Below are positions 22,359-30,227 of a DNA stretch of 64,000 nt, piece after piece (position 1 is the first letter of the stretch; each line of letters begins with the position of its first letter). Origin of the DNA: Nocardioides anomalus (GTDB lineage: Bacteria; Actinomycetota; Actinomycetes; Propionibacteriales; Nocardioidaceae). The position numbers were made by a program, and so were the translations under genes. The notes beneath the pieces were generated by a model that was given only the letters and a program-made list of their open reading frames with translations, did not search any database and was not told the origin of the DNA. Location: contig NZ_CP049257.1 in NCBI RefSeq assembly GCF_011046535.1, positions 3,038,001-3,102,000 on the forward strand, written 5' to 3'.

Positions 22359-23312
22359 ATGGCCCTGCGCGAGCTCGTCACCGGGCTCGCCAAGGCCGAG
22401 CTGCACCTGCACCTCGAGGGCACGCTCGAGCCGGAGCTGGCCTTCGCGCTGGCGGCGCGCAACGGCGTGAGCCTGCCGTACGCCGGTGTGGCCGCGCTGC
22501 GCCGCGCGTACGACTTCGCGGACCTGCAGTCCTTCCTGGACCTGTACTACGCGTGCATGGCGGTGCTGCGCACGGCCGAGGACTTCCGCGACCTCGCGGC
22601 CGCCTACCTCGACCGGGCGCGCGCCGACGGGGTGGTCCGCGCCGAGGTCTTCTTCGACCCGCAGGAGCACACCGCGCGCGGGGTGCCCCTGGCGGAGGTC
22701 GTGGCCGGGCTCTCGCGCGCGGCGCAGGAGAGCGTCGCGGCGGGCGGCCCGCAGGTCGCGTTCATCGCCTGCGCGGTGCGCCACCGCGGCCCCGCCGAGG
22801 CGCTGGCCATGGTCGAGTCCCTCGAGCCGCACGTCGGCACCGTGGTCGGCTTGGGGCTGGACTCCACCGAGCGCGGCCACCCGCCGCGGGACTACGCGCG
22901 GGCCTTCGATGCCGCGCGGGGCCTCGGCCTGCGCACCGTCGCGCACGCGGGCGAGGAGGGGCCGCCGGCGTACGTCTGGGAGGCTCTCGACGTCCTCGGT
23001 GTGGAGCGGGTCGACCACGGCGTGCGCTGCGTCGAGGACGCCGCGCTGGTGCGGCGACTGGCCGCCGACGGCACGCCGCTGACCGTCTGCCCCCTGTCCA
23101 ACGTGCGCCTGCGGGTCGTCGACGACCTGCGCGACCACCCGCTCCCCCGGTTGCTCGACGCCGGCGTGCGGGTGACGCTGAACTCCGACGACCCCGCCTA
23201 CTTCGGCGGGTACGTCGCCGACAACTACGTCGCGTGCGCCGAGGCCTTCGGTTGGTCCGAGGCCGACCTCACCGCGCTCGCGCGGGCGTCGCTGGACAGC
23301 GTCCTGCGCTAG
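22359..23312 (+). CDS. Adenosine deaminase superfamily protein, probable adenine deaminase
   Basis: This 317-residue zinc enzyme of the adenosine deaminase superfamily has zinc ligands in HLHLEG (His16, His18) and VAHAGEEG (His about 197, with the catalytic Glu nearby). The motif RVDHGVR is at about 217 and LNSDDPAYF at about 273-281. The opening KAELHLHLEGTLEPELAF and the length are typical of the bacterial adenine deaminase branch (adenine to hypoxanthine), rather than adenosine deaminase. ATG 22359 is supported by the overlapping -10 box. The stop overlaps the convergent transpeptidase stop by 4 bp. It could feed the purine pathway of region 1, but there is no operon link. Confidence 0.85.
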   Translation: MALRELVTGLAKAELHLHLEGTLEPELAFALAARNGVSLPYAGVAALRRAYDFADLQSFLDLYYACMAVLRTAEDFRDLAAAYLDRARADGVVRAEVFFDPQEHTARGVPLAEVVAGLSRAAQESVAAGGPQVAFIACAVRHRGPAEALAMVESLEPHVGTVVGLGLDSTERGHPPRDYARAFDAARGLGLRTVAHAGEEGPPAYVWEALDVLGVERVDHGVRCVEDAALVRRLAADGTPLTVCPLSNVRLRVVDDLRDHPLPRLLDAGVRVTLNSDDPAYFGGYVADNYVACAEAFGWSEADLTALARASLDSVLR

Positions 23313-24073
23313 GCGACGACGTCGACCTCGGTGCCGATCGGGGCGAAGTCCCACAGGGCCAGGGCGTCGACCTCCTTCTGGCGGATGCAGCCGTGCGACT
23401 GGGGCGTGCCGAGCTGGCCGAGGGTCTGGACCGGCGCGCCGTCGTCGACCGGGATGTCGTGGAAGCCGATGGCCGCGCCGCTCGGGCCCTGGGTGAAGCG
23501 GACGAACCACTGCATGGTGCCGGAGTCGTCGACGCCGACGGCGTCCTCGGAGCGCGAGTAGACCGCGTAGGTCCCGGGCTGGAGGTTGTCGGTCACGCTG
23601 CCCGAGACCAGGTAGGTCCGGGCGACGTCCTCGTCGTCGTCGATGAGCCAGACGCGCTGGTCGCTCTGGTCGAAGACCACGCGGCGGCCGTCGCCGGAGT
23701 CCTCGGGCACCGGGGGCGGGCCCTGGGGCTGGCCCGACGACGCGGCCGGCTGACCCGACGGGCTCGGCGACGGCACCGACGCGGCGGCGGCCTCCGGCTG
23801 CGGCGCGGGCGTCACCGACGCCTCGGCGGCCGCGAGGACCGAGTCGACCACCGAGTCGGTGGCCACCGGCGTCGAGGACGGTGCGGACCCGCCGGGATCG
23901 CCCTGGGCCACCGACGGCAGCACGCCGATGCTGCCGAGCACGGCGATGGCGGTCACGCTGACCGAGGCGCCCAGGACGGCGAGCCGGCCGTAGCGCGGCC
24001 GGACCTCGGCGCGGCGCCGCCCGGGAGGCGGCGCGGCGCGGCGGCCGGGGCGGACGGCTCGGTGGTGGCCCAT
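23309..24073 (-). CDS. L,D-transpeptidase (YkuD), membrane anchored
   Basis: This 254-residue protein has a basic N-terminus, a signal-anchor helix (LAVLGASVSVTAIAVLGSIG, residues 31-50) and a long Ser/Pro/Ala linker (about 60-128). The YkuD catalytic domain at the C-terminus has AIGFHDIP and SHGCIRQ, giving the catalytic His and Cys. Such enzymes make 3-3 cross-links in peptidoglycan using a cysteine and are insensitive to most penicillins. The second half, GTYAVYSRSEDAVGVDDSG, is characteristic. ATG 24073 lies 4 nt after the ParA-like stop, so the two are probably co-transcribed. Confidence 0.9.
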   Translation of the reverse strand: MGHHRAVRPGRRAAPPPGRRRAEVRPRYGRLAVLGASVSVTAIAVLGSIGVLPSVAQGDPGGSAPSSTPVATDSVVDSVLAAAEASVTPAPQPEAAAASVPSPSPSGQPAASSGQPQGPPPVPEDSGDGRRVVFDQSDQRVWLIDDDEDVARTYLVSGSVTDNLQPGTYAVYSRSEDAVGVDDSGTMQWFVRFTQGPSGAAIGFHDIPVDDGAPVQTLGQLGTPQSHGCIRQKEVDALALWDFAPIGTEVDVVA

Positions 24074-24077
24074 CAGG

Positions 24078-24860
24078 TCAGGACGCCGCCCGTGCGTCGA
24101 GGTTCGCGGCGACCTCGCGGTAGGCGGCGGCGCCCTTGCTGCTGCGGCTCGTGGCCAGGATGGAGCGGCCGGCGGCGGGGGCCTCGGCGAACTTGATGGT
24201 CTTGGGGATCGGCGGCTCGATGACCTCGAGGTCGTAGGTCTCGGCGATCGTCTCCAGCACCGTGCGGGCGTGGTTGGTGCGCCCGTCGTACAGCGTCGGG
24301 AGCACGCCCCACACGGCCAGCCCGCGGTTGGTGAACCGGCGCACGTCGTGCACGGTGTCGAGCAGCTGTCCCACGCCGCGGTGCGACAGGGTCTCGCACT
24401 GCAGCGGGATGAGCACGCCCTCGGCGGCGGTGAGCGCCGCGACGGTGAGCACGCCGAGCGAGGGCGGGCAGTCGAGCAGGATCCAGTCGTAGTCCTCGCC
24501 GGCCTCGGCCAGCTCCTCGACCACGGTGCGCAGGACGTGCTCGCGCCCGGTGCGGGTCAGCAGGTCGGCCTCGGCGCGGGCCAGCTCGATGGTGGCCGGC
24601 AGCAGGTCGACGCCGTCCTCGGTGGTGAGGATGACCTCGGTCGGCGCCAGGCCCTTGGTCAGGACGTGGTGGACGCTGAGCTCGAGGTCCTCGGGGTCGA
24701 TGCCCAGGGAGAACGTCAGGCAGGCCTGGGGGTCGAGGTCCACGAGCAGGACCCGCTTGCCGCGCTCGGCGAGGGCCACCCCCAGCGAGGCGACCGTCGT
24801 CGTCTTGGCGACGCCACCCTTCTGGTTGGCGATCGCGAGCACCCGGGTCACAGGCCCCAT
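24078..24860 (-). CDS. ParA/Soj family ATPase
   Basis: This is a 260-residue deviant Walker A ATPase. KGGVAKTTTVASLGVALA near the N-terminus is the P-loop, with the signature lysine of the ParA/MinD group; VLLVDLDPQACL is switch I and ILLDCPPSLGVLT the Walker B region. Relatives position chromosomes, plasmids or protein complexes. No ParB gene or parS-like site was seen, so it is an orphan ParA. ATG 24860, ATG 24863 and GTG 24851 are all possible starts. It precedes an L,D-transpeptidase gene by 4 bp, which hints at spatial control of wall synthesis, although that is inference. Confidence 0.87.
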   Translation of the reverse strand: MGPVTRVLAIANQKGGVAKTTTVASLGVALAERGKRVLLVDLDPQACLTFSLGIDPEDLELSVHHVLTKGLAPTEVILTTEDGVDLLPATIELARAEADLLTRTGREHVLRTVVEELAEAGEDYDWILLDCPPSLGVLTVAALTAAEGVLIPLQCETLSHRGVGQLLDTVHDVRRFTNRGLAVWGVLPTLYDGRTNHARTVLETIAETYDLEVIEPPIPKTIKFAEAPAAGRSILATSRSSKGAAAYREVAANLDARAAS

Positions 24861-24911
24861 CATGCCGGACGCCGGGGTCGGGGTGGGGCACCCACCTGCG
24901 AGACTTCGGCC

Positions 24912-25673
24912 ATGTCCCGCACCGCCCTCGTGACCGGTCCGACCGCCGGCATCGGCGCCGCCTTCGCCCAGCAGCTGGGCGCCAAGGGCTACGACCTGGT
25001 CCTGGTCGCGCGCGACGCTGCGCGGCTGGAGAAGACCGCGGCCGGCCTGCGCTCGACGTACGGCGTGGCGGTCGAGGTCCTGCCCGCCGACCTGTCGGTG
25101 CGCGAGGAGATGCAGCGGGTCGAGGCGCGGCTGCTCGACCGGGACCGGCCGGTCGACCTGCTGGTCAACAACGCCGGGTTCGGGCTCAAGGGCCGGTTCC
25201 TGGACAACTCCGCCGACGCCGAGACCGCGATGCTCGACGTCCTGGTCACCGCCACGCTGCGGCTCTCGCACGCGGCGCTGACCGCGATGGCCGAGCGCGG
25301 CAGCGGCGGCGTCATCAACGTCTCCAGCGTGGCGGCGTTCCTGCCTCGCGGCACCTACGCCGCGGCCAAGTCGTGGGTGAACTCGTTCTCGGAGTGGGCG
25401 GCGAACGAGTACCGCGACCGCGGCGTGACCGTGACCTGCCTGGCCCCGGGGTTCACCAAGACCGAGTTCCACGAGCGGATGGACGTCTCGCGCGGCTCGG
25501 CGCCGGACTTCATGTGGCTCGACCCCGACCGGCTGGTCGCCACCGCCCTCGCCGACCACGAGAAGGGCAGGGTCTGGTCGATCCCCTCGGTGCAGTACAA
25601 GGCGATCGCCACCGCCGCCCGCCTGGTCCCGAACTCGCTGCTCCAGCGGTTCCAGTCACTCGGGCGCAAGTAG
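24912..25673 (+). CDS. Short-chain dehydrogenase/reductase
   Basis: This 253-residue SDR has the cofactor motif TGPTAGIG (residues 8-15), with VARDAARLEKT, NNAGFGLKG near 87, a catalytic serine in NVSSVAAF, and YAAAKSW with Tyr/Lys at about 149 and 153. LAPGFTKTEFHE is also standard. Arginine after the second strand suggests NADPH preference. The C-terminal KAIATAARLVPNSLLQRF is amphipathic and occurs in membrane-associated SDRs. ATG 24912 is 6 nt after GAGACT, a weak leaderless -10 candidate. The 3' end overlaps the PIN gene tail to tail by 18 bp. Substrate is unknown. Confidence 0.87.
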   Translation: MSRTALVTGPTAGIGAAFAQQLGAKGYDLVLVARDAARLEKTAAGLRSTYGVAVEVLPADLSVREEMQRVEARLLDRDRPVDLLVNNAGFGLKGRFLDNSADAETAMLDVLVTATLRLSHAALTAMAERGSGGVINVSSVAAFLPRGTYAAAKSWVNSFSEWAANEYRDRGVTVTCLAPGFTKTEFHERMDVSRGSAPDFMWLDPDRLVATALADHEKGRVWSIPSVQYKAIATAARLVPNSLLQRFQSLGRK

Positions 25674-26060
25674 CGCGTCCGGCTCGGCCGAGGGCACCAG
25701 TCCCTCGGCGCGGGTGCGCACACCCGGGTCCAGCGCGATCAGCGCGTCGGCCTGGAGCCGGGCGACCGCGACGTACTCCGCGGTGGTGGTGTCGTCCCAG
25801 CCGTGCTCGCGGGCCAGCTGGTAGGACGTCCAGCGGCTGACCCGGTCGCCCAGCGCCCGGATCTTGAGCTCGGTGAGCCGGGTGTGCAGCGCCCGCGCCT
25901 GCTGGTCGGTGAGCTCGCCGGCCCGCACGCGCCGCAGCAGGGTGGCCAGCGCCTGGCTGCGGATCCCCTGCGGGGCCACGAGCTGGTGGTCGGGGTGGAC
26001 CACGAGCTGGTCCTCGACGATCCGCAGGAGGGTGGCGGCGTCGATCGCGTAGCGGGTCAC
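25656..26060 (-). CDS. PIN-domain-like protein
   Basis: This 134-residue protein, starting at GTG 26060 (TRYAIDAATLLRIVED), shows the PIN nuclease pattern: an N-terminal Asp after a short strand (Asp about residue 7), an acidic position in ARAGELTDQQ and another in AEYVAVARLQADALI. VapC toxins belong to this fold, but no antitoxin-like partner precedes it. Its start shares GTGA with the stop of the PHP-domain gene instead. It may therefore be a stand-alone RNase or part of RNA turnover with the PHP protein. The family call is moderate, and toxin activity is not claimed. Confidence 0.65.
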   Translation of the reverse strand: MTRYAIDAATLLRIVEDQLVVHPDHQLVAPQGIRSQALATLLRRVRAGELTDQQARALHTRLTELKIRALGDRVSRWTSYQLAREHGWDDTTTAEYVAVARLQADALIALDPGVRTRAEGLVPSAEPDALLAPE

Positions 26061-26932
26061 CCGACCACCGCCGGGACCGGTCGGCCCGAGCGCGCGGCCG
26101 CGGCGGTCGCGAGGGCGAGGAGGCGGGCGTACTGCTCCGGCGCGGTGGTGTTGACGCCCAGGTCGTGGTCGCGCTTGCCCAGCCCGTGGTGGTCGCTGGA
26201 GCCGGTGACCACGAGGTCCAGCGCCTCCGCGATCCGGCGCAGCTCGGCCCGGGCCTGCGGCGGGTGGTCCTGGTGGTCGACCTCGAGGCCGGCCAGCCCG
26301 CCCGCGGCCAGCGCCCGGATGTCGCGCTCGGGCATCGAGCCCGGCCCGTGCCGGCCCCACGGGTGGGCCAGCACCGTCACGCCACCGGCCTCGTCGACCA
26401 CGCGGACCATCTCGCCCAGCGGGGCGGCGTAGCGGTTGACGTAGGCCGGTCGGCCCGGGTTGAGGAAGCGCCGGAACGCCTCGCTCCGGTCCCCCACCAC
26501 GCCCAGGGTGACCAGGGCGTCCGCGACGTGCGGCCGGCCCGTCGCCGCCGTCCCGTCCGCCGCGCGGCGCACGTCGGCGATGTCGATGTCGACCCCGGCC
26601 GACCGGAGCCGCTCCAGCATGGCCGGCACCCGGCTGCTGCGGCCGTCGAGGATCTTGCGGAGGTGGTGCACGAGGGGCGGGTACGCCGGGTCGGGCAGGT
26701 AGGCCAGCAGGTGCGCCCCGCGGCCCTGGTGGATGGTGCTGATCTCGATCCCGCGCACCAGCGTGACGCCGACCTCGGCCGCCGTCGCCGCGGCCTCGGC
26801 CCAGCCCTCGGCGGTGTCGTGGTCGGTCAGCCCCAGGACGTCGATCCCCTGCGCCGCCGCCTCCCGCACCAGCTCGGCCGGCGTGTGCGTGCCGTCGCTC
26901 GCCCGCGTGTGGGTGTGGAGGTCGATGCGCAC
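26057..26932 (-). CDS. PHP-domain phosphoesterase (TrpH/RNase AM-like)
   Basis: This 291-residue metal-dependent phosphoesterase has PHP motifs: RIDLHTHTRASDGTHTP at the N-terminus (His6, His8, Asp13), GLTDHDTAEGWAEA near 34, EIST near 63, VLAHPWGRHG near 190 and TGSSDHHGLGK near 240. E. coli RNase AM (YciV/TrpH) of this family removes 5' nucleotides from RNA fragments and hydrolyses 3',5'-nucleoside bisphosphates. Length and motifs fit. It overlaps the PIN-like gene by 4 bp, which suggests a shared role in RNA-fragment turnover. ATG 26932 starts directly at the family's N-terminus. Confidence 0.87.
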   Translation of the reverse strand: MRIDLHTHTRASDGTHTPAELVREAAAQGIDVLGLTDHDTAEGWAEAAATAAEVGVTLVRGIEISTIHQGRGAHLLAYLPDPAYPPLVHHLRKILDGRSSRVPAMLERLRSAGVDIDIADVRRAADGTAATGRPHVADALVTLGVVGDRSEAFRRFLNPGRPAYVNRYAAPLGEMVRVVDEAGGVTVLAHPWGRHGPGSMPERDIRALAAGGLAGLEVDHQDHPPQARAELRRIAEALDLVVTGSSDHHGLGKRDHDLGVNTTAPEQYARLLALATAAAARSGRPVPAVVG

Positions 26933-26957
26933 GCCTGAACCCTAGGGGCGCGCACCC

Positions 26958-27591
26958 TCACCAGGCCGGGGCCGGGCCTCCGAAGGGCAGCTCGACCAGC
27001 GGGGGGGCCGAGGCCGGAGACGTCGCGCAGGATCCAGTCGTCGCGCAGGAGCAGGACGGCGGAGGCCGGGCGCAGGACGAGCCAGAGCCAGCGGCCGCCG
27101 GCCTCGCCGGCGACCACGGAGCGGTCCCACTCGCCGTCGGAGAGGCTGGTGGAGACCGGCCAGAGCGGGACGGTCTGGGAGTCGATGCGGACGCGGACCG
27201 AGGGCGGGCCGTCGCCGAGCTCGGCGCCGGGGTCGTCGTGGGGGGTGCCGGCGATCCGCGCGCCGAGGCCGGTGCCGGGCTCCTCGGCGACGACGAGCAC
27301 GTCGACCGGGCCGTCGAGCGCCGAGGTTCCGGAGACGCAGGTCATGGCGGCGTGGCCGCGCTCGGGGGTGCCGACGGCGGCGAAGTCGGTGACCCGCCAG
27401 CCGGGGCTCAGCGGCCAGGGGAGGTACGTCGGGAAGCGGGCCGAGGCGCCCAGGTGCTCCACGAACGCGTCGTAGGACGCCTCGGGCGGGCGCCAGAGCG
27501 GGGGGACGACGCCGTGGTCGGGACACGACCAGGCGGTGCCGGTCTGCGCGACCGGCGTCGCGCAGCGCGGGCAGCCGACGGTGAGCGCCAT
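26958..27591 (-). CDS. DUF6758 family protein with probable C-terminal frameshift
   Basis: The N-terminal zinc-ribbon-like CPRCATPVAQ-TAWSCPDHG and the PLWRPPEASYDAFVEHLG and LGARIAG stretches identify an actinobacterial DUF6758 protein. ATG 27591 (MALTVGCPRC) is preferred over an upstream TTG. The open frame as written runs on into the PHP gene as an arginine-rich tail. At the seven-G run 27001-27007, removing one base gives LVELPFGGPAPAW and a stop at 26958, which resembles normal DUF6758 endings and stops before the PHP start. The coordinates give this corrected gene. Function is unknown. Confidence 0.72.
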
Positions 27592-27625
27592 GGTGCCCAA
27601 CCGTCCGGGAGGAGGTGGGTGCAGG

Positions 27626-28183
27626 TCAAGCGTTCCAGCGCAGGACGACGGCGTACTCGTGCTCGTGGCCCAGGGTGGAGACGGTCCCGGTGTCGAGCTT
27701 GAGCAGGCGTCCCTCGCTGACCTCGAGGCCCAGCCAGCGGGCCGCGAGCGCCCGCAGGGAGTGACCGTGACCGAACAGGAGCGCGTCGCCGTCGACCGAC
27801 CGGCAGCGGGCCACGACCCGGTCCAGCCGGGCGGTGACGTCGGCCGCGGTCTCGCCGCCGGGACACGGGCGCGACCACACGGTCCAGTCCGGGACCCGCT
27901 CGCGGATCTCCTCGGTGGTCACGCCCTCGTAGTCGCCGTAGTCCCACTCGTGCAGGTCGTCGTCGACCTCGGGCGAGGCGAAGCCGGCCAGCTCGGCCGT
28001 GCGCCGGGCGCGGCCCAGCGGCGAGCTCAGCACCAGCGCGAAGGACTCCTCGGCCAGCCGGGGCGCCAGCGAGCGCGCGGCCTCCTCACCGGCGTCGGTC
28101 AGGGGCAGGTCGGTGTGCGAGGTGTGCCGGCCCGACGCGCTCCACTCGGTCTCCCCGTGCCGGACCAGCCAGACGTCGCCCAC
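27626..28183 (-). CDS. Histidine phosphatase family (phosphoglycerate mutase-like) protein
   Basis: This 185-residue protein has the phosphohistidine motif VWLVRHGETEWSASGRHTS (Arg8, His9), a second arginine/glutamate set in SSPLGRARRTAELAG and EWDYGDYEG, and the second catalytic histidine in LLFGHGHSLRALAARW. It is the acid-phosphatase/PhoE-like branch acting on small phosphate esters, not the cofactor-dependent glycolytic mutase, because it is short. The start is GTG 28183. The gene lies 34 bp upstream of the DUF6758 gene on the same strand. Substrate is unknown. Confidence 0.88.
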   Translation of the reverse strand: MGDVWLVRHGETEWSASGRHTSHTDLPLTDAGEEAARSLAPRLAEESFALVLSSPLGRARRTAELAGFASPEVDDDLHEWDYGDYEGVTTEEIRERVPDWTVWSRPCPGGETAADVTARLDRVVARCRSVDGDALLFGHGHSLRALAARWLGLEVSEGRLLKLDTGTVSTLGHEHEYAVVLRWNA

Positions 28184-28201
28184 GCCGCAGCGGTAACCCG
28201 A

Positions 28202-30151
28202 TCAGTCCTCGGCCAGCACCACGACGGCGTCGTCGGCGCCGATCGTGTAGGTCTGCGACTTGGGCGGGTTCACCACCACACCGAACCGCATCCCCGGGTC
28301 GGCCAGCAGCGCGGACTTGAGCCCGAGCGCCGTCTCGCCCCGCCGGGCGGCGCCGGCGACCACGGTGGCCCAGGAGACGTCGTCGCCGGGCTGGACGTAC
28401 CACTCGGCGGGGCGCAGGTAGATCTCGCTGCCCTCGGCGCCCAGCAGCTCCTTGAACACCGCCTCGAGCCGGCCGTCCTCGGACAGCTGGGTGACCACGA
28501 GGCTGACGATCTCGCCGCTGACCACGATGTCGTCGACGTCGGCGACCGAGGCGAGCACCCGGTTGCGGTCGTCGAGCATCTCGCTGACCACCGGGGTCTC
28601 CGAGCCGACGCGGCGCAGGATGTCGCGCACGTGGAGCAGGCTGACCAGGGTCCGCGAGTCGGCGGTCTGGGTGTCGAGGTCGCGGTCGTAGCAGAGCACC
28701 ACGATCTGGTCGAGGTCGGCACCGACGTGCTCCTCGAGCACCGCGCGGCTGGTGGTGGAGGCCTTGACCACGCTCACCGCGATGTTCTGGAAGGCCGGGA
28801 GCTCCGGCTCGCCGTACGTCGTGAGCACGGTGACGCTCGAGCCCGGCGGTGCGTAGCGGTCGAGCTCGCGGACGACGATCGGCGCCCGGTCGTTCCAGCC
28901 GATGACCAGCGCCTGCGTGGGCCGGACCTCGGTCTCGGTCTGCTCACCGAGCCGGGTCAGCGCCGGCTCGGTCATCGAGCGCGACTGCCCGGCGAGGGCC
29001 GAGTCGTCCTCGACCACCACGATCAGGGTCTGCTCCGCGGTGATGACGGTCTCCGGGGGCGGGTTGAGCTTGGAGGTGGTGCCGTCGAGGATGCCCACCA
29101 CGGAGGCGGCCTCGAAGGCGAGCTGCGCCTCACCGTAGGTCGAACCGGCCAGTCCGTGGTCCTCGAAGAAGTAGAACTCGTCGCCGGAGTAGTCGAAGAG
29201 CTCGGTGTAGACCGCCGCGGCCCCCGACTGGCGCGAGGTCTGCACGACCAGCTTGGCCACCGTCTCGCGGATGTCGAGCAGCGTGGTGCGGTGCTTGCCC
29301 ACCAGGGCGGCCGCCTCCAGGTTGCTCGGCTCCTGGATCTCGGCCACGATGCGCGGCCCGTCCTCGCCGTCGTGGGTCAGCGCGAGCAGGGTCTTGATCA
29401 CCTCGGAGTCGGGGTCGTCGGACTCGGGGGCCAGCAGGATCACCGAGCGCGCGGTGTCGTGGCTGCTCAGCCGGAGGTCGTCGAGGTCCATGGGCGACCC
29501 GGAGCGGCAGATGATGCGGGTGCCGCGGCGCTCGGGCACCTTGACCTTCAGCTCGTCCTCCATGTCGACCTTGTCGCGGTCGGCCAGGATCACGATCACG
29601 GGGTCCTTGCGGGACTCGTTGGCCAGCGTCAGCTCGGAGATGATCGTGAAGATCGACTCCGACCAGCCCAGGATGACCGTGTGGTCCTCCTCGAGGACGA
29701 TCGAGCGGCCCCGGCGCAGGTCGGCCAGCTTGGTGTCGATGCCGCTGGCCAGCACGCCGATGAGCGCGCTGACGATGAACAGGCCGCCCAGGGTGAGGGC
29801 GAGCATGGTCAGCTTCCAGCCCCAGGTCCCCGTGTCGCCGCCGACGGTGCCCGGGTCGAGCGCGTGCAGCAGGTTGTAGAACAAGTCGGAGAAGAAGCCG
29901 CGGTCCTCGCCCTCCTGGTGCACCCCGGTCACCGTGAGGATGAAGGCGAAGACCACGATCAGCAGCAGCGTCGCCGCGAACAGCCACGCCACGAGGGCCG
30001 GCGTGCCCGCGCTCATCGAGTTGTCGAACATGTAGCGCAGCCGGTCGCCCAGCCCCGACCGCTTCTCGGTCGCGACCTTGACCGTGGAACCACCACGCTC
30101 GGACATCGCCTTCGCCGTGCGGACCCGCAGTTGCTGCCCCGTGCGTGCCAT
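28202..30151 (-). CDS. CASTOR/POLLUX-like ion channel with RCK domains
   Basis: This 649-residue membrane protein has two hydrophobic helices (VAWLFAATLLLIVVFAFILT and LTLGGLFIVSALIGVLASGI). Between them lies a pore-like segment (LFYNLLHALDPGTVGG) without the potassium TVGYG filter. A long C-terminal region then has two RCK/TrkA-like Rossmann repeats, starting at HTVILGWSESIFTIISELT and ALVIGWNDRAPIVVREL. This is the layout of CASTOR/POLLUX channels, which in plants conduct calcium or potassium in nuclear envelopes. Bacterial homologues are poorly studied. ATG 30151 is preferred over GTG 30157 because GGAG lies 7 nt upstream. Confidence 0.88.
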   Translation of the reverse strand: MARTGQQLRVRTAKAMSERGGSTVKVATEKRSGLGDRLRYMFDNSMSAGTPALVAWLFAATLLLIVVFAFILTVTGVHQEGEDRGFFSDLFYNLLHALDPGTVGGDTGTWGWKLTMLALTLGGLFIVSALIGVLASGIDTKLADLRRGRSIVLEEDHTVILGWSESIFTIISELTLANESRKDPVIVILADRDKVDMEDELKVKVPERRGTRIICRSGSPMDLDDLRLSSHDTARSVILLAPESDDPDSEVIKTLLALTHDGEDGPRIVAEIQEPSNLEAAALVGKHRTTLLDIRETVAKLVVQTSRQSGAAAVYTELFDYSGDEFYFFEDHGLAGSTYGEAQLAFEAASVVGILDGTTSKLNPPPETVITAEQTLIVVVEDDSALAGQSRSMTEPALTRLGEQTETEVRPTQALVIGWNDRAPIVVRELDRYAPPGSSVTVLTTYGEPELPAFQNIAVSVVKASTTSRAVLEEHVGADLDQIVVLCYDRDLDTQTADSRTLVSLLHVRDILRRVGSETPVVSEMLDDRNRVLASVADVDDIVVSGEIVSLVVTQLSEDGRLEAVFKELLGAEGSEIYLRPAEWYVQPGDDVSWATVVAGAARRGETALGLKSALLADPGMRFGVVVNPPKSQTYTIGADDAVVVLAED

Positions 30152-30227
30152 GCTCACGCTCCATCCAGAAATAGGCCCCCGGCATCCTCCCCCACGCCGC
30201 CCGGGGAGTCACTGGCACGATCGGGCC

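Noticed and set aside
25656..26060. PIN-like gene as a VapC toxin with antitoxin
   Set aside because: No antitoxin-like gene precedes it; the coupled upstream gene is a PHP phosphoesterase.
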